Positions 1 through 38,930 of a stretch of 64,000 nucleotides of DNA are shown here, piece after piece (within the stretch, counting starts at the first letter, position 1; the number at the start of each line of letters is the position of its first letter). Under the pieces are notes generated by a model. That model was not told the DNA's origin and searched no databases. It saw only the letters and a list, made by a program, of their open reading frames with translations. Location of the stretch: the NCBI RefSeq assembly GCF_950295315.1, contig NC_080164.1, forward strand, positions 55,771,451 through 55,835,450, given 5' to 3'. The position numbers and the translations under genes were made by a program. This stretch comes from Erinaceus europaeus (Eukaryota; Chordata; Mammalia; Eulipotyphla; Erinaceidae).

Positions 1-490
1 GGGTTCAGTGTAGGCACTACAAATCCACTGGTTCTGGTGCTAATTTTTTCCATTGTTGTTGTTGCTGTTATTTCCATTGTTGTTATTGTTGCTGTTATTG
101 GACAGAGAGAAATTGACAGAGGAGGGGAAGAGAGAGAGAGAGAGAGAGGAAGAGAGACAGAGATACCGCCAGACCTGCTTCACTGTTGCGAAGGCTCCCC
201 CTTTCAGGTGGGGAACAGGGGCTCAAATCCTTGGGCTTAGTACCATGTATGCTTAATCGAATGTCACTCCCCCACACCTCTTTTAAGATTTTAAGTTTAT
301 TTATTTATGAGAAAGATAGGAGATGGAAAGAACCAGACATCACATGTGCTGCAGGGGATTGAACTTGGGAATTCATGCTTGAGAGTCCAATGCTTCATCC
401 ACTGTGCCACCTCCTCTCTCCCTCTCCCCTTTCCCACTTGATTTCTGGCTGTCTCTATCCAATAAATAAGTAAAGATAATAATAATAATG
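1..490. repeat. SINE cluster at left edge (intron 13)
   Basis: Antisense SINE-B-like remnant 1-275, antisense SINE-D 283-418, then the orphan tail of a SINE-A (419-490). Exon 14 of PAPOLG is not in this stretch. Confidence 0.8.
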
Positions 491-613
491 AGCCTCATAT
501 TTACCTAAGATTTACGTTGTATCACTAGATCCAGAAAAATTATTCTCTGATACTCCATACATAGTAAAAAAAAAAAAAAAAACCTCAAAAGAGTTTTGTA
601 AATGGTAAAACTT

Positions 614-735
614 AGGGCATGGGTAGATAACATTATAGTTACGCAAAGAGACTCTCATGCCTGAGGCTCCTAAGTCCCAGGTACAATCCCTGCATCACCA
701 AAAGCGGATCAGTGCGCTCTGATATTTAAAAAAGA
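614..735 (+). repeat. SINE-C
   Basis: Head gggtagataacattatagtt, 70 bases beyond the exon 13 donor. Confidence 0.85.
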
Positions 736-806
736 GAAAGGTATATGCAAAAGTTACATATGCCATTATCAAATAGTACATAGAAAATCTGTAATATAAA
801 TCTTAC

Positions 807-28019
<27,213 letters not shown>

Positions 28020-28168
28020 CGCGCCCGGCGTCTCCCTCAGGCGAGTGTCTCTCGCTCTGAAGTCTGTCCGTGCTCTCCCTTTCACTCCCTATCCGCTTTT
28101 CCTCCAGTCGCTCGTAGCTCCCTGACTCGCTTACTTTCTCACTCGCTGCCGCTGGGGCATCCAACTAA
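28020..28168 (-). promoter_or_regulatory. PAPOLG: PAPOLG 5' untranslated leader (predicted extent)
   Basis: GC-rich sequence between the ATG at 28019 and a start site inferred about 30 bases downstream of the TATA-like element at 28197-28204. The upstream boundary is a guess from that spacing; no initiator is obvious. It contains a short upstream ORF (listed separately). Confidence 0.45.
28131..28160 (-). promoter_or_regulatory. Possible 9-codon upstream ORF in the PAPOLG leader
   Basis: ATG at 28160 opens MPQRQRVRK and stops at TAA (28133-28131), 111 bases before the main ATG and not overlapping it. It matters only if transcription starts upstream of 28160. It could dampen or regulate translation of PAPOLG. 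Confidence 0.35.
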
Positions 28169-28196
28169 GTAGTGAATACACCACAAAACCGGCTCT

Positions 28197-28204
28197 ATTT
28201 ATGA
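28197..28204 (-). promoter_or_regulatory. TATA-like element (CATAAATA)
   Basis: On the minus strand CATAAATAGAG lies about 180 bases upstream of the ATG at the AT-rich edge of the CpG island. It could position a start near 28168. Such islands often use dispersed starts, so its use is unproven. Confidence 0.35.
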
Positions 28205-28223
28205 CAATACAGTGCGGCCGACG

Positions 28224-28236
28224 CCAATATGGCGGC
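28224..28236 (+). promoter_or_regulatory. CCAAT box overlapping a YY1-type motif
   Basis: The plus strand reads ccaatatggcggc: CCAAT at 28224-28228 overlaps AATATGGCGGC (28226-28236), which fits the YY1 consensus AANATGGCGGC. It sits about 60 bases upstream of the inferred PAPOLG start, a usual place for YY1 in housekeeping promoters. Confidence 0.5.
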
Positions 28237-28266
28237 ACTTCCCAGCCTGCCCCTCGCCCGTCCTGG

Positions 28267-28326
28267 CTCCGCCCCTGGCCCCGCCTCCTCCCTGGAGGGT
28301 GGGGAGTTTCCCGCGGCCCCGCCCCA
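28267..28326 (+). promoter_or_regulatory. GC boxes and kappa-B consensus upstream of PAPOLG
   Basis: Three Sp/KLF-type boxes (ctccgcccc near 28268, ccccgcctcc near 28279, ccccgcccca near 28317). Between them GGGAGTTTCC (28302-28311) fits the NF-kappa-B consensus GGGRNYYYCC exactly. They lie about 100-160 bases upstream of the inferred start. Confidence 0.45.
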
Positions 28327-28454
28327 GGGGGCTCTGGCTTGGGCTGCTGGAGCTGGTCAGAGGGTTTGGCCTCTTTTGTCTCTGGGCTCTTTGTCTCTGG
28401 GCTTGGAAGGCAACTTGGAAACATTTTATCCTTGTTTATCTAATAAGAGCCTAT

Positions 28455-29370
28455 AAGGCGGAGGGCAGATAGCATAAAGGTTATGCATACAGACTCATGT
28501 TGAGGCTCCAAAGTCCAGGTTCAATCCCCCCTGCACTACCATACGCCAGAGCTCTGTTAACAACAACAAAGAGCCTATATCATGTTTTTATTTCAATAAA
28601 CTTTGCCTGACAAATATTGTAATATACTTTTTTTTTTTTACTAACAAATAGTAATTTAACTATCTCACTATCCCAATTGGATTAGACTCAGATTTATGTA
28701 ACGTAGTAAATCCTCTCAGGTAATCCCAAGTGAGATTACCTTAGGCTTCCAACGTCACACCCAGAAAAAAATGTTAAGAAGATTTATTTATTGAACTATG
28801 TATGAAAAAACGAGAGATAACCAGAGCATCACTCTGGACAGTGCAATGTCATTGTAGGAAGTCAGGGCCCCATGCTTGAGAGCCTAACACTTTATTCTCT
28901 GTGCCACCTACTCACCATCATTCCCTGGAATTTATAACTTTACAGTTATTCCAAGGAAAAGCAAAGTTGTAAATTGAAATTGTAAATTGAAGGTTAATTG
29001 ATTCACTCTCTGATTCATGATACTCTAGATAAAGAGGTTTGATAAAATTAATAAACAGTTTGCAAGAGGAAGGTAAATTCAAGGTCTAATGAAAATTTCA
29101 CACTTGTGGCCCTGGAGGTGGTGCATCAGGTAGAATAATCATGAGGCTCTGAGTTTGATCACTGGTGTAGCATGTGCCAGAGTGATGCTAATCTTTTCTC
29201 TAGTATTGGTGAATACATAGCATAGTGGTTATGCTAAAGACTTTCATGCCTGAGGCTCTGAAGTCTCTCTCAGGTTTAATTAATTCCCTGTGCCATTGTA
29301 ATCTAGAGCTGAGTGGTGCTCTAGTGGAAAGAAAGAAAGAAAGATAAAAGAAAAAAGAAAAAGAAAATCT
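28455..29370. repeat. First SINEs upstream of PAPOLG
   Basis: SINE-C 28455-28570; antisense SINE-D 28778-28912; SINE-D 29108-29205; SINE-C 29210-29370 ending in (GAAA)n. Between them is unique A+T-rich sequence without genes. Confidence 0.82.
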
Positions 29371-29479
29371 CACACTTTCAAATAATAGAAATCACGTTCC
29401 AGGTGAGCATGACAATGAAAATAAGAAAACAAATTTTAAAATGTTAAAGTCTAGAAGAAATTTCAAATACTAAGTTATT

Positions 29480-30115
29480 TATTTATTTATTTACAAAATG
29501 GAAACACTGACAAGACCATAGGATAAGAGGGGTGCAATTCCCACCACCAGAGCTCTGTATCCCATCCCCTACCCTGATAGCTTCCCTATTCTTTATCCCT
29601 CTGGGAGTATGGAGCCAAGGTCATTGTGGGGTGCAGAAAGTGGAAGGTCTGGCTTCTGTAATTGCTTCCCCGCTGAACATGGGCATTGACAGGTCGATCT
29701 ATACTCCCAGCCTCTCTCTCTCTCTTTTCCTAGTGGTACAGGGCTCTGAGGAAGCAGAGCTCCAGGACATATTGGTGGGGTCATCTGTCCAGGGAAGTCC
29801 AGTTGGCATCATGGTAGCAACTGGAACCTGGTAGCTGAAAAAGAGTTAACATATAAAGCTATACAAATTGCTGACTAATCATGGACCTAAAGGCTGGAAT
29901 AGTGCAGATGAAGATTTGGGAGTCTCTGTTTTGTAGATAGCTAGTAGGCCTATTTTAGTTATATTCCAAAGGGCCCATGACTATACTAATTTGTTGTTGT
30001 TTTCTGAGCCTGACATCGGATATACAAGTGGATCCAAGTTATTGTCTGGGGAAATGAGGATGTCAAGAAACTACTTTTCTTGGAATGTGACTGAGTCATA
30101 GTAATTAGAAAAGAT
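29480..30115 (-). mobile_element. Family X copy
   Basis: Minus-strand copy, A-rich end at the left. The right part (tgagcctgacatcggatata) pairs with the 5' part of the plus-strand copy near 6.0 kb. Confidence 0.8.
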
Positions 30116-30144
30116 TCATTCTCCTCATTAATGATTCATTATAG

Positions 30145-31405
30145 GACCTGGGAGCTAGTTCAGTTAACAGAGAGAACACTTTATCATGGTAAAGGACCCT
30201 GTTTTGAGCCCCGGTACCACATGGGATTACCATACATGGCACCAGGGGAAGCTTATTGAGTAGTGGATCTATGCTGTGGGATCTCTCCTTCTTTCTGTGA
30301 CTGTCTCTCTATACAGCCATCAAGAGTGCTGGGGGCACAAAGCCCCAGTAATAACCCTGATGGAAAACAACAACAACAAACATTATAGACATATTCAGTG
30401 GCTGGGGAAATAGCATAATAGTTATGCAAAAGACTTTCAGGCCTGAGGCACTGAGGTCCCAGACTCAATCCCCAGCAATACTGTAAGCCAGAGCTGAGCA
30501 GTCTTCTAATGTCTATCTCTTTCATTAATAAATAAAAAATATATTTTCAATATTCATGCCTGAGGCTCCAAAGTCCCAGGTTCAATCCCTAATTCTGCCA
30601 TAAGCCAGAGCTAAGTAGTGCTCTGGTTGCTCTCTCTGTGTAAGTTTTTCTGTCTTCTGTCATTAAAAATAAATTAATTAGGGAGTCGGGCGGTAGCGCA
30701 GAGGGCTAAGCGCATGTGGCATGAAGCGCAAGGACCTGCATAAGAATCCTGGTTCAAGCCCCAGGCTCCCCACCTGAAGAGGAGTCACTTTACAAGCGGT
30801 GAAGCAGGTCTGCAGGTGTCTATCTTTCTCTCCTCTTCTCTGTCGTCCCCTCCTCTCTCCATTTCTCTCTGTCTTACCCAACAATAAGGACATCAGTAAC
30901 TACAACAATAAAACAATAAGTGTAACAAAAGGGAATAAATAAATAAATATTTTAAAAATATATTAAAAATTAATTAAGTGGTCTGGGAGGTGGTTCAACA
31001 GGTAAAGCATTGGATTCTTCAAACGTGAGGTCCAGAGTTCAATCCCCATCAGTACAGGTACCAGAGTGATGTCTGGTTCTTTTTCTCTCTCCTACATTTC
31101 TCATTAATAAATAAATAAATTAAATAAATAAATAAAAACATTGATTTTAATATATTCAGAAATATTTATTTTTAAAGTACTTTCTAAAGGATTTTATTTA
31201 TTTATTTATTTATTTATTGAATAGAGACTGCCAGAAATCGAGAGGGAAGCGAGTGACAGAGAAGGAGAGAGACAGAGAGACACCTGCAGCACTGCTTCAC
31301 CACTCGTGAAGCTTTCCTACTGCAGGTGGAGACTGGGAGCTCAAACCTAGGTCCTTGTACATTGTAAAGTGTGCTGGACCAGGTGCTCCACCACCCGCCC
31401 CCCCC
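30145..31405. repeat. Six-SINE cluster
   Basis: Diverged SINE-A plus module E 30145-30375; SINE-C 30398-30545 and 30550-30675; SINE-B 30680-30965; SINE-D 30978-31140; antisense SINE-A 31180-31405. Confidence 0.87.
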
Positions 31406-31574
31406 AAAAAAAAAACAGGCTTTTTTAAAGTCACTTTTTTTCTTTTTATTTGCTAGAACTTCCTGTCTACATGCCAAAGCAGCACTCTGTCAAATTGAGC
31501 TATTTTGCCTGCCCCAGATGCATTTTTCAACATATAAATTTCAGAGGTTAGTGAGGAAGCAATCAAATACAAGT

Positions 31575-32524
31575 CATAGGGGGCCAGGTGGTGGTGCATT
31601 ACAATGCACAAGGACTGAAGTACAAGCCCCTGGTCCCCACCTGGAGGTGGTGGTGGTGAAGTGAAGCAGCGCTGCAGGTATGTCTCTGTCTCTTTCTTTA
31701 TCGCCCCTTCCCTCTCAATTTCTCCCTGTCTCTATCCAATAATAAATAAAAATATTAAGAAATGCAAGTCATAGTTTGCTGTAGAACTAAAGTACCTACT
31801 GTGTGTCAAACACTAATGTCTGTCCTCAATAGTTACCAATCTTTTTAAAAATATTTATTTATTCCTTTTTGTTGCCCTTGTTGTTTTATTGTTGTAGTTA
31901 TTATTGTTGCTGTTATTGATGTTATTGATGTCGTCATTGTTGGATAGGACAGAGAGAAATGGAGAGAGGAGGGGAAGACAGAGAAGGGGAGAGAAATATA
32001 GACACTTGCAGACCTGCTTCACCGCTTGTGAAGTGACTCCCCTGCAGAGCCAGGGGCTCGAACTGGGATCCTTAATCCAGTCCTTGACCTTTGCTCCACC
32101 TGAGCTTAACCCTCTGCGCTACCGGCTGACTCCCAATAGTTACCAATCTTATGGAGAATAAATCTAGTCAGAGATCGTTAAAAATATGGTATGGGGGGGC
32201 GCGGTAGCATGGCGGGTTAAGGGTGCACATAGCACAAAAAACGCAAGGACCAACCAGCATAAGGATCCCAGTTGGAGCCTGAGGCTCCTCACCTGCATGT
32301 GGGGTGGTGGTGGGGGTTGCTTCACAAGCGGTGAAGCAGGTCTGCAGGTGTCTTGCTCTCCCCCCTCTGTCTTCCCCTCCTCTCTCGATTTCTCTCTGTC
32401 CTATCCAGCAGCAGCAACAATAGTAACAACAATAACAAAAGGGTAACAAATTGGAAAAAATGGCCTCTAGGAGCAGTAGATTCATGGTGCAGACATCAAG
32501 CCCCAGTGGTAACCCTGAAGGCGA

Positions 32525-32557
<33 letters not shown>

Positions 32558-32560
32558 TAC
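31575..32560. repeat. SINE-A, antisense SINE-B, SINE-B with module E
   Basis: SINE-A 31575-31765; antisense SINE-B 31850-32135; SINE-B plus E 32195-32560 ending in (GAAA)n at 32522-32555. The two B copies form an inverted pair. Confidence 0.88.
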
Positions 32561-32874
32561 ATATGTATATATTTCGCATGATCTGTGATACACCTTGGGT
32601 CAGGAGATTTAGAAGTCTTAGAAAGGATAACCTAAACTTGGAGGACAAGCCAATAATGACTTTCTAGAAAAAGGAATGCTGTCTACATAACAAGATTTGA
32701 GAGCAGTTGTTGGGTGTAGGTGGTTAGGAGAAAACAAAACTTATTCCAGTAAACATAAAGTATCTGTGTAGGCTTCCATGCAATGGAGACTCAAATTGTA
32801 GTTCTAGTTCTGAGTTTTGTGACTGTAGCAAAAATAACCTTAGAAAACACATTTATTTTGGCAAAAAGAATTAA

Positions 32875-33358
32875 GACAGGGAGTAGGGCGGTAGCGCAGC
32901 GGGTTAAATGCAAGTGGCGCGAAGCACAAGGACTGGCATCAGGATCCAGTTTGAGCCCCGGACTCCCCACCTGCAGGGAGTCCCTTCACAAGCAGTGAAG
33001 TAGGTCTGCAGGTGTCTATCTTTCTCTTCTCCTCTCAGTCTTCCCCTCCTCTCTCCATTTCTCTCTGTCCTAGCCAACAACAAAGACAACAATAATAATT
33101 ACAATAATAAAGCAACAAGGGCAACAAAAGGGAATAATAATTAAAAAAAAGAATTAAGACTTTCTGAAAAAGTTGACCTAGAGCGGTGAAACCCCTGGGA
33201 TAACGTGCAAAAAAATATAAATAAAAAAAAAAATTTTTTAAAACCAAAGCACTGCTCAGCTCTGGTTTATGGTGGTGCAGAGGATTGAACCTGGGGCTTT
33301 GGAGCCTCAGGCATGAGTGTCACTTTGCATAACCATTATGCTATCTACCCTTGCCCTA
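32875..33358. repeat. SINE-B and antisense SINE-C
   Basis: SINE-B 32875-33150, with aattaagac on both sides (32869 and 33153) as target duplication; antisense SINE-C 33243-33358. Confidence 0.88.
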
Positions 33359-33364
33359 AAAATA

Positions 33365-33835
33365 ACTTTTTAATAAATTTTTTATTTATAAAAAGGAAAC
33401 ATTGACAAAACCATAGGATAAGATGGGTACAATTCCCACCACCAGAACTCCATATCCCATCCCCTCCCTGAATAGCTTTTCTATTCTTTATCCTTCTGGG
33501 AGTATGGACCCAAGGTCATTGTGGGGTGTAGAAGGTAGAAGGTCTGGCTTCTGTAATTGCTTTCCTGGTAAACATGGGCATTGACAGGTCGATCCATACT
33601 CTCATCTTGTCTCTCTCTTTCCCTAGTGGGGCAGGGTTCTGGGGAATCGGAGCTCCAGGACACATTGGTGGGGTCTTCTGTCCAGGAAAGTCTGGATGGC
33701 ATCATGCTAGCATCTGGAACCTGGTGGCTGAAAAGAGAGTTAACATATAAAGCCAAACAAATTGTTCACTAATCATGAACCTAAAGGCTGGAGTAGTGCA
33801 GATGAAGAGTGGTGTGTGTGTGTGTGTGTGGGGGG
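33365..33835 (-). mobile_element. Family X copy with (TG)n
   Basis: 5'-truncated copy. A short (TG)n run at 33813-33830 lies at its 5' edge. Confidence 0.8.
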
Positions 33836-33957
33836 GTCTCCGTTCTGTTTTAAAGCCTCATTTGTAAAATGAAGATAACAGGATTGTAATGAAATAAGAT
33901 TATGTATAGTGAATATGAATTTCAGCTCAAAAATTCAGAGATAAAAGATATAATACC

Positions 33958-34160
33958 TGGGGCTGGGTGGTAGTGCACCTAGTTGAGCGCACATTTACTG
34001 TGCACAAGGACCCCCGGCTCCCCAACTGCAGGGGGAAAGCTTTGCAAGTGGTAAAGCAAGTCTGCAGGTGTCTCTGTGTCTCTCTCCCTCTCTCTCTCCC
34101 CTCCTCTCAATTTCTGGCTGTCTCAATCCAATAAGTAAAGAAAGATGATTAAAAATAATT
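33958..34160 (+). repeat. SINE-A
   Basis: Complete copy followed directly by an L1 tail. Confidence 0.9.
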
Positions 34161-34164
34161 TATT

Positions 34165-34350
34165 TGGCAACAAAGTAAAAGACTCTGGGGTGGGTGGGTG
34201 AGGAGAATACAGGTCCAAGAAGGATGACAGAGGACCTAGTGGGGGTTGTATTGTTATATGGGAAACTGGGGAATATTATACATGTACAAACTATTGTATT
34301 TACTGTTAAATATAAAACATTAATTCCACAATAAAGAAATTAAAAAAAAA
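34165..34350 (+). mobile_element. L1 tail
   Basis: 5'-truncated L1 3' end with gtgggtgaggagaatacagg and aataaagaaattaaaaaaa. Confidence 0.85.
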
Positions 34351-34605
34351 TTTATTTGTTTATTATTGTGCCAGAGTTATCTTTGAGACTTAGTGTCTGC
34401 ATGATGAGGCCATCTCTCTGGGTGTCCATTCTCCCCCCATTTTTTTTCTTTCTTTTATCTGATAGGACAGAGAGAAATTGAAGGGAGTGGTTGCAGAGCT
34501 GGAGAAAGTTGTAGCACTGCTTCACAGCTTGCGAAGGTCCCCCATCCACCCCCATAGGAGGGAACTAGGGATTCAAAATCAAGGTAAATTCCTGGGCCCA
34601 GTACT
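34351..34605 (-). repeat. SINE-A, antisense, diverged
   Basis: Interrupted by extra sequence near 34360-34460; head half recognisable at 34460-34600. Confidence 0.65.
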
Positions 34606-34860
34606 TTGTTTTCTAAAACTTAACATATGATACTAAGTCCCTCATTCTTCTGAGCTGGCAAAAATAGTCTTGGCTGTCTTCAATTTTTTCCTTTTCCAGT
34701 ATTTGAGATGGTGCTATGGTATTGGGGGTGGCAGAGCAAATCTGATCCTTGGCTCTGTTAAGTCTGCTTTTCTGTCCTCTTGGAATCTGAACCTGGAGAC
34801 TCCCCACTGCCTCCTAGTTTTGTCTGGGTGTCACTGTGTGTATAGGTTTAGGTTTGTGTC

Positions 34861-35080
34861 TTCTTCTCCTTCTCCTTCTCCTTCTCCTCGTCCCCCCACC
34901 CCCTTCCTCCTCCTTTTAACCAGAGCACTGTTCAAATCTGGTTTCTGGTTTGAACCTGGGACTTTGGAGTTTCAGGGTTTGATTCTGGGTTTGTGACTCC
35001 TCAAAAAAAAAAAAAAAGCACAAAGTCCTTCAGGACTCATAAAATCATAACCCCAGTAATAAGCCAGGTGGCAAAAAACA
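34861..35080 (-). repeat. (CTT)n run, SINE-C scrap and module E
   Basis: Pyrimidine repeat ttctccttctcc 34861-34890; antisense SINE-C piece 34918-34975; module E-like end to 35080. Confidence 0.6.
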
Positions 35081-35469
35081 AAATGAACAAAACCCCACCT
35101 CTTTTTTACATAATTACATGAATACACCCAAGTTTTGTTCTCACTTGTTCTACAGACATCTTCTGTATTGATCATATTAGAATCTAATCAAGAATCATTA
35201 TTACATTTAACTGTTTGGTTTCAGGAAGTATATTTTTAGTCTCTCCTGTACTTTCTTTGTTCCCTCCCATCTCTGATATCCTACCCTCCCCCAAAACTTT
35301 TTATATCTCTTATGATATTTACTTAGAGAAACCAGTGTATGTATTTCCAGAATGTTGCAATTTCTGGATTTTTCTAATTGCCTCCTTATTGTATCATTTA
35401 ATAATAACACCCAAATATATATGTATATGTTCCCCCCCTACTGGTAGTTGAATCTAAAGACTTAAATAG

Positions 35470-36520
35470 AGTGGCCTGGGAAGTGGTGCAGTGAATAAAG
35501 CATTGGGCCCTCAACAATAAGGTCCCAAGTTTGATTCTTGGCATGTCATATACCAGAGTGATTTTGCTGGTTCTCTCCCACTCTCTATCATAAATAAATA
35601 AGAAATATTTAAATAATTTTATTTTTTTTTGAATATTTTATTTATTATTGCAAAGAGACAGAGAGAAATTGAGAGGGGAGGGAGAAATAGAGAGGGAGAG
35701 AGACAGAGAGACACCTTCAGCCCTGCTCCACCACTTGTGAAGCTTTCCCCCTCCAAGTGGGGGCCAGGGGCTTGAACTTGGGTCTTTGCGCACTGTAATG
35801 TGTGTGCTTAACCAGGTGCACCACCGCCCAGCCCCTTATTATTATTATTTTTTACCAGAGCACTGATCAGCTTTGGCTTATGGTGGTGTAGGGGATTGAA
35901 CCTGGGCCCTTGTAGCCTCAGGCATGACAGGTTTTCTTTTCTTTTCTTTTTTTTTTTTTGCATAATCATTATGCTATCTACTCCTACCCCAATTCTTTTA
36001 ATTTATTTTTTTCATTTTTTAATTAATTATTATTTTTTGCCTCCGAGGTTATCACTCGGGCTCAGTGCCTGCACTAAGAATCCACTGCTCCTGTGGTCAT
36101 TTTTTTATTTTTTAGATAGGACAGAGAGAAATAGATAGGGGAGGGGAAGATAAAGAGGGAGAAAGATAGAGACCTGCAGACCTGCTTTACCACTTGTGAA
36201 GCAACTCCCCTGCAGATGGGAAGCTGGGTCTTAAACAGGATCCCTGCGAGGGTCCTTATGCTTTGTACTATGTATGCTTAACCTGGTGCGCCACTGCCTT
36301 ACCACCCTCAATAATTTTATTTTTATGTATTTATCTGAATGAAGACAGAGAAATTGAGAGGAAAGGGGAAGAAAGAGAGGAGGAGTAAAGGAGAGATACC
36401 TGTAGCGCTGCTTCATTGCATGTGAAGCTCCCCTCCTGCAGGTAGGAACCAGGGGCTTGAACCAGTGTTTTTGTGGATGGTAACAGGTGTGTTCAACCAG
36501 GTGTGCCACTACATATAACA
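35470..36520. repeat. Five-SINE cluster
   Basis: SINE-D 35470-35612; antisense SINE-A 35625-35835; antisense SINE-C 35850-35985; antisense SINE-B with module E 36005-36305; antisense SINE-A 36310-36520. Confidence 0.88.
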
Positions 36521-36714
36521 AATAATAAATAATTATAAAGGGCTTGATTAGATTCAAACTAAATTAAACACAACATCATACCAGGAAACATATAATGAAA
36601 CTCTGGTTATCTTATTATTGGTGATATTAAGATTGATACGTGTTAGAAAAAAAAAAAGACCATTGGGTATAAATGATAACATTCAACTTAGAACTTTCTT
36701 TTTTTATTTCTTAT

Positions 36715-37835
36715 TTATTTATTTATTTATTTATTTTAAAAAGGAGACATTAACAAAACCATAGGACAAGGGGGGTACAACTCCACACAGTTCTCACCAC
36801 CAGATCTCCATATCCCATCCCTTCCCTTAATTGCTTTCCTATTCTTTATCCCTCTGAGATTATGGACCCAAGGTCATTGTGTGATGCAGAAGGTAGAAGG
36901 TCTGGCTTCTGTAATTGCTTCCCCGCTGAACATGGGCTTGACTGGTCGATCCATATTCCCAGTCTGCCTCTCTCTTTCCCTAGTAGGGTGGGGCTCTGGG
37001 GAAGTGGAGCTCCAGGACACATTGGTGAGATCTTCTGTTCAGGGAAGTCTGGTTGGCATCATGCTGGCATCTGGAACCTGGTGGCTGAAAAGAGGGTTAA
37101 AATACAAAGCCAAACAAATTGTTGAACAATCATGGACCTAAAAGGCTGGAATAGTGCGATGAAGTGTTGAGGGGCACTCAGTGCAGACTATTGTATACTT
37201 TTGCTTTCAAGTATATATTTTGTCCTAGTTTATGGATATGTGTGAACATATACTCTATCTCACAGGACTGGTCTATATCTAGCTTTTGGGACATGTTAGG
37301 AATTGAACAGCCTGGAATGGAATTAGAGAATACTATGAAAGGAAAGGTCTCACCCAAGTAATGAAGCTGAAGGGTTGTCATTTCACACATGAAGTCTCTG
37401 GACACAGTCTGAAGTGAAGTGATGCTGAGGTGGTACTCGTTGCTTTGATTAGGTTGGGATCGGCAGATGCAATATTATTTGGTATGAATTAAAAGAAGCA
37501 TGCAGGAAAGTGGGCCCCACCCTAAGGTTCCAGGACTGGGGGAAATATAGGCTCTATAGTGGAAATGTGAGGTTCCTGCTGTCTTAGGGTTCAAGAAGAT
37601 AGTTAGATAGTTATTGTTATATTAACATTGTTTGGTAATCGGGTTAACTTTGAAAAATCCCTTGTATAATGCCCAACATCACCAGAATTTATGTCCTTTG
37701 ACATTATTTGTATATAGCTATGCCACCAGTTGCTTCTGCTCTCCCTGGTCTAGGCTTTTGAGAGAGTCGACATATCAAAGACTCAGCCTATGTATTAAAA
37801 AGATTCAGTCTGTGCTTTAAAAAATTTGAGACATA
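36715..37835 (-). mobile_element. Longest family X copy
   Basis: About 1.1 kb in minus orientation, with the A-rich 3' end at the left (ttatttatttatttattt). It shows that family X is longer than the usual ~400-bp truncated copies; sequence beyond 37383 is not seen in the copy at 62.8 kb. No coding recognised. Confidence 0.75.
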
Positions 37836-37844
37836 CAATAAATT

Positions 37845-38035
37845 TTCTCCTCTCATATTAATTAAATAGAGATGTATATGACTACAAATTCATAGGAGTA
37901 TACATAAACACCATTCCCACCACCAAAAGACTGCGTCCCATCCCCTCCCCACCCCACCGCCTCCCCAGGAAGCTGAATATCCACCCTCACCCTTACCCTC
38001 ACCCCAGAGTTTTTACTTTGGTGCCCTACTCCAGA
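37845..38035 (-). mobile_element. L1/family X-related 3' end
   Basis: Minus orientation: cattcccaccaccaaaagac at the left, ccccagagtttttactttgg at the right, a mixture of family X and L1-tail features; probably a related L1 subfamily. Confidence 0.5.
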
Positions 38036-38039
38036 TGGT

Positions 38040-38510
38040 TTTTTTTTAAATAAATATATATATATATATTTCCCTTTTGTTGCCCTTTTTTATCATTGTA
38101 GTTATTGTTGTTGCTGTTGATGATGTCATTACTGTTAGGTAAGACAGAGAGAGGTGGGGAGGATGGGGGGGAGAGAGAGAGAGAGAGACACCTGCAGACC
38201 TGCTTCATTACCTGTGAGGCGACTCCCTGCAGGGGGGGGAGCCGGGGCTCGAACCGGGATCCTTGAGCCGGTCCTGCACTTCGCGCCACCTGTACTTAAC
38301 CCGCTGCACTATGCTCAACTCCCAACTTAGAACTTTCTAAGTAGTGTTTGGGATGACAAATCAAGTGAATATTCAGCTCTCTCTCTCTCTCTTTTAAAAA
38401 GATTTTATTTATTTATTAGTGAGAAAGATAGGAGGAGAGAGAGAAAGAACATCACTCTGGTACCTGAGCTGCTGAGAATTGAACTCAAAACCTCATGCTC
38501 GAAATTCATG
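38040..38510 (-). repeat. Antisense SINE-B and SINE-D
   Basis: SINE-B 38040-38325; SINE-D 38395-38510, truncated at the L1 tail. Confidence 0.88.
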
Positions 38511-38745
38511 TTATGTGAAATAAGTCAGAAACAGAAGGATGAATATGGGATGATCTCACTCTCAGGCAGAAGTTGAAAAACAAGATCAGAAAAGAAAACA
38601 CAATTAGAACCTGAAATTGGCATATCGCACCAAAGTAAAAGCCTCTGGGGTGGGTGGGGAGAATACAGGTCCATGAAATGATGATAAATGACATAGTGGG
38701 AGTTGTATTGTTAAATAGGAAACTGGGGAAATTGTCTTCACTTAT
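38511..38745 (+). mobile_element. L1 tail cut by the ERV
   Basis: 3' end of L1 ORF2 and UTR (gaatatgggatgatctcact, aatacaggtccatgaa) stopping at ggaaactggggaaattg where the ERV piece starts; its A tail is missing. Confidence 0.85.
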
Positions 38746-38749
38746 CTAA

Positions 38750-38930
38750 GAGATGCTCAGGTCAGGTCCACGTGGGTGCCATTTGTCGTTAAAATTTGGG
38801 GGCTCCAGCAGGTCGGGCTAGCTTTGTGGCGGTAGACAGAGATGACCAGAGACACACGGCTGGGCAGGGAAGCTGTATTTCTTTATTCATGAACAACGAT
38901 TCATAAACTAACCCAAACTAATTTGGCTAC
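38750..38930 (-). mobile_element. ERV LTR end with primer-binding-site-like sequence
   Basis: Read on the minus strand: poly(A) signal aataaa (~38888), a U5 with ctgcccagccgtgtgtctct and aaagctagcccgacctgctg, an LTR end near 38796, then tggcacccacgtggacc, similar to a tRNA-Lys-type primer site of class II (betaretrovirus-like) ERVs. It abuts an L1 tail cut off at about 38745. The left limit of U3 is uncertain. Confidence 0.65.

Noticed and set aside
29532..29834. 100-codon frame and similar ones at 33581, 36862 and 62937
   Set aside because: The same family X sequence read repeatedly; the recurring peptide is a by-product of the repeat.
33160..33200. Short stretch gcggtgaaacccctgggataac as an ncRNA
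   Set aside because: Too short and isolated; more likely a module E-type scrap next to a SINE tail.
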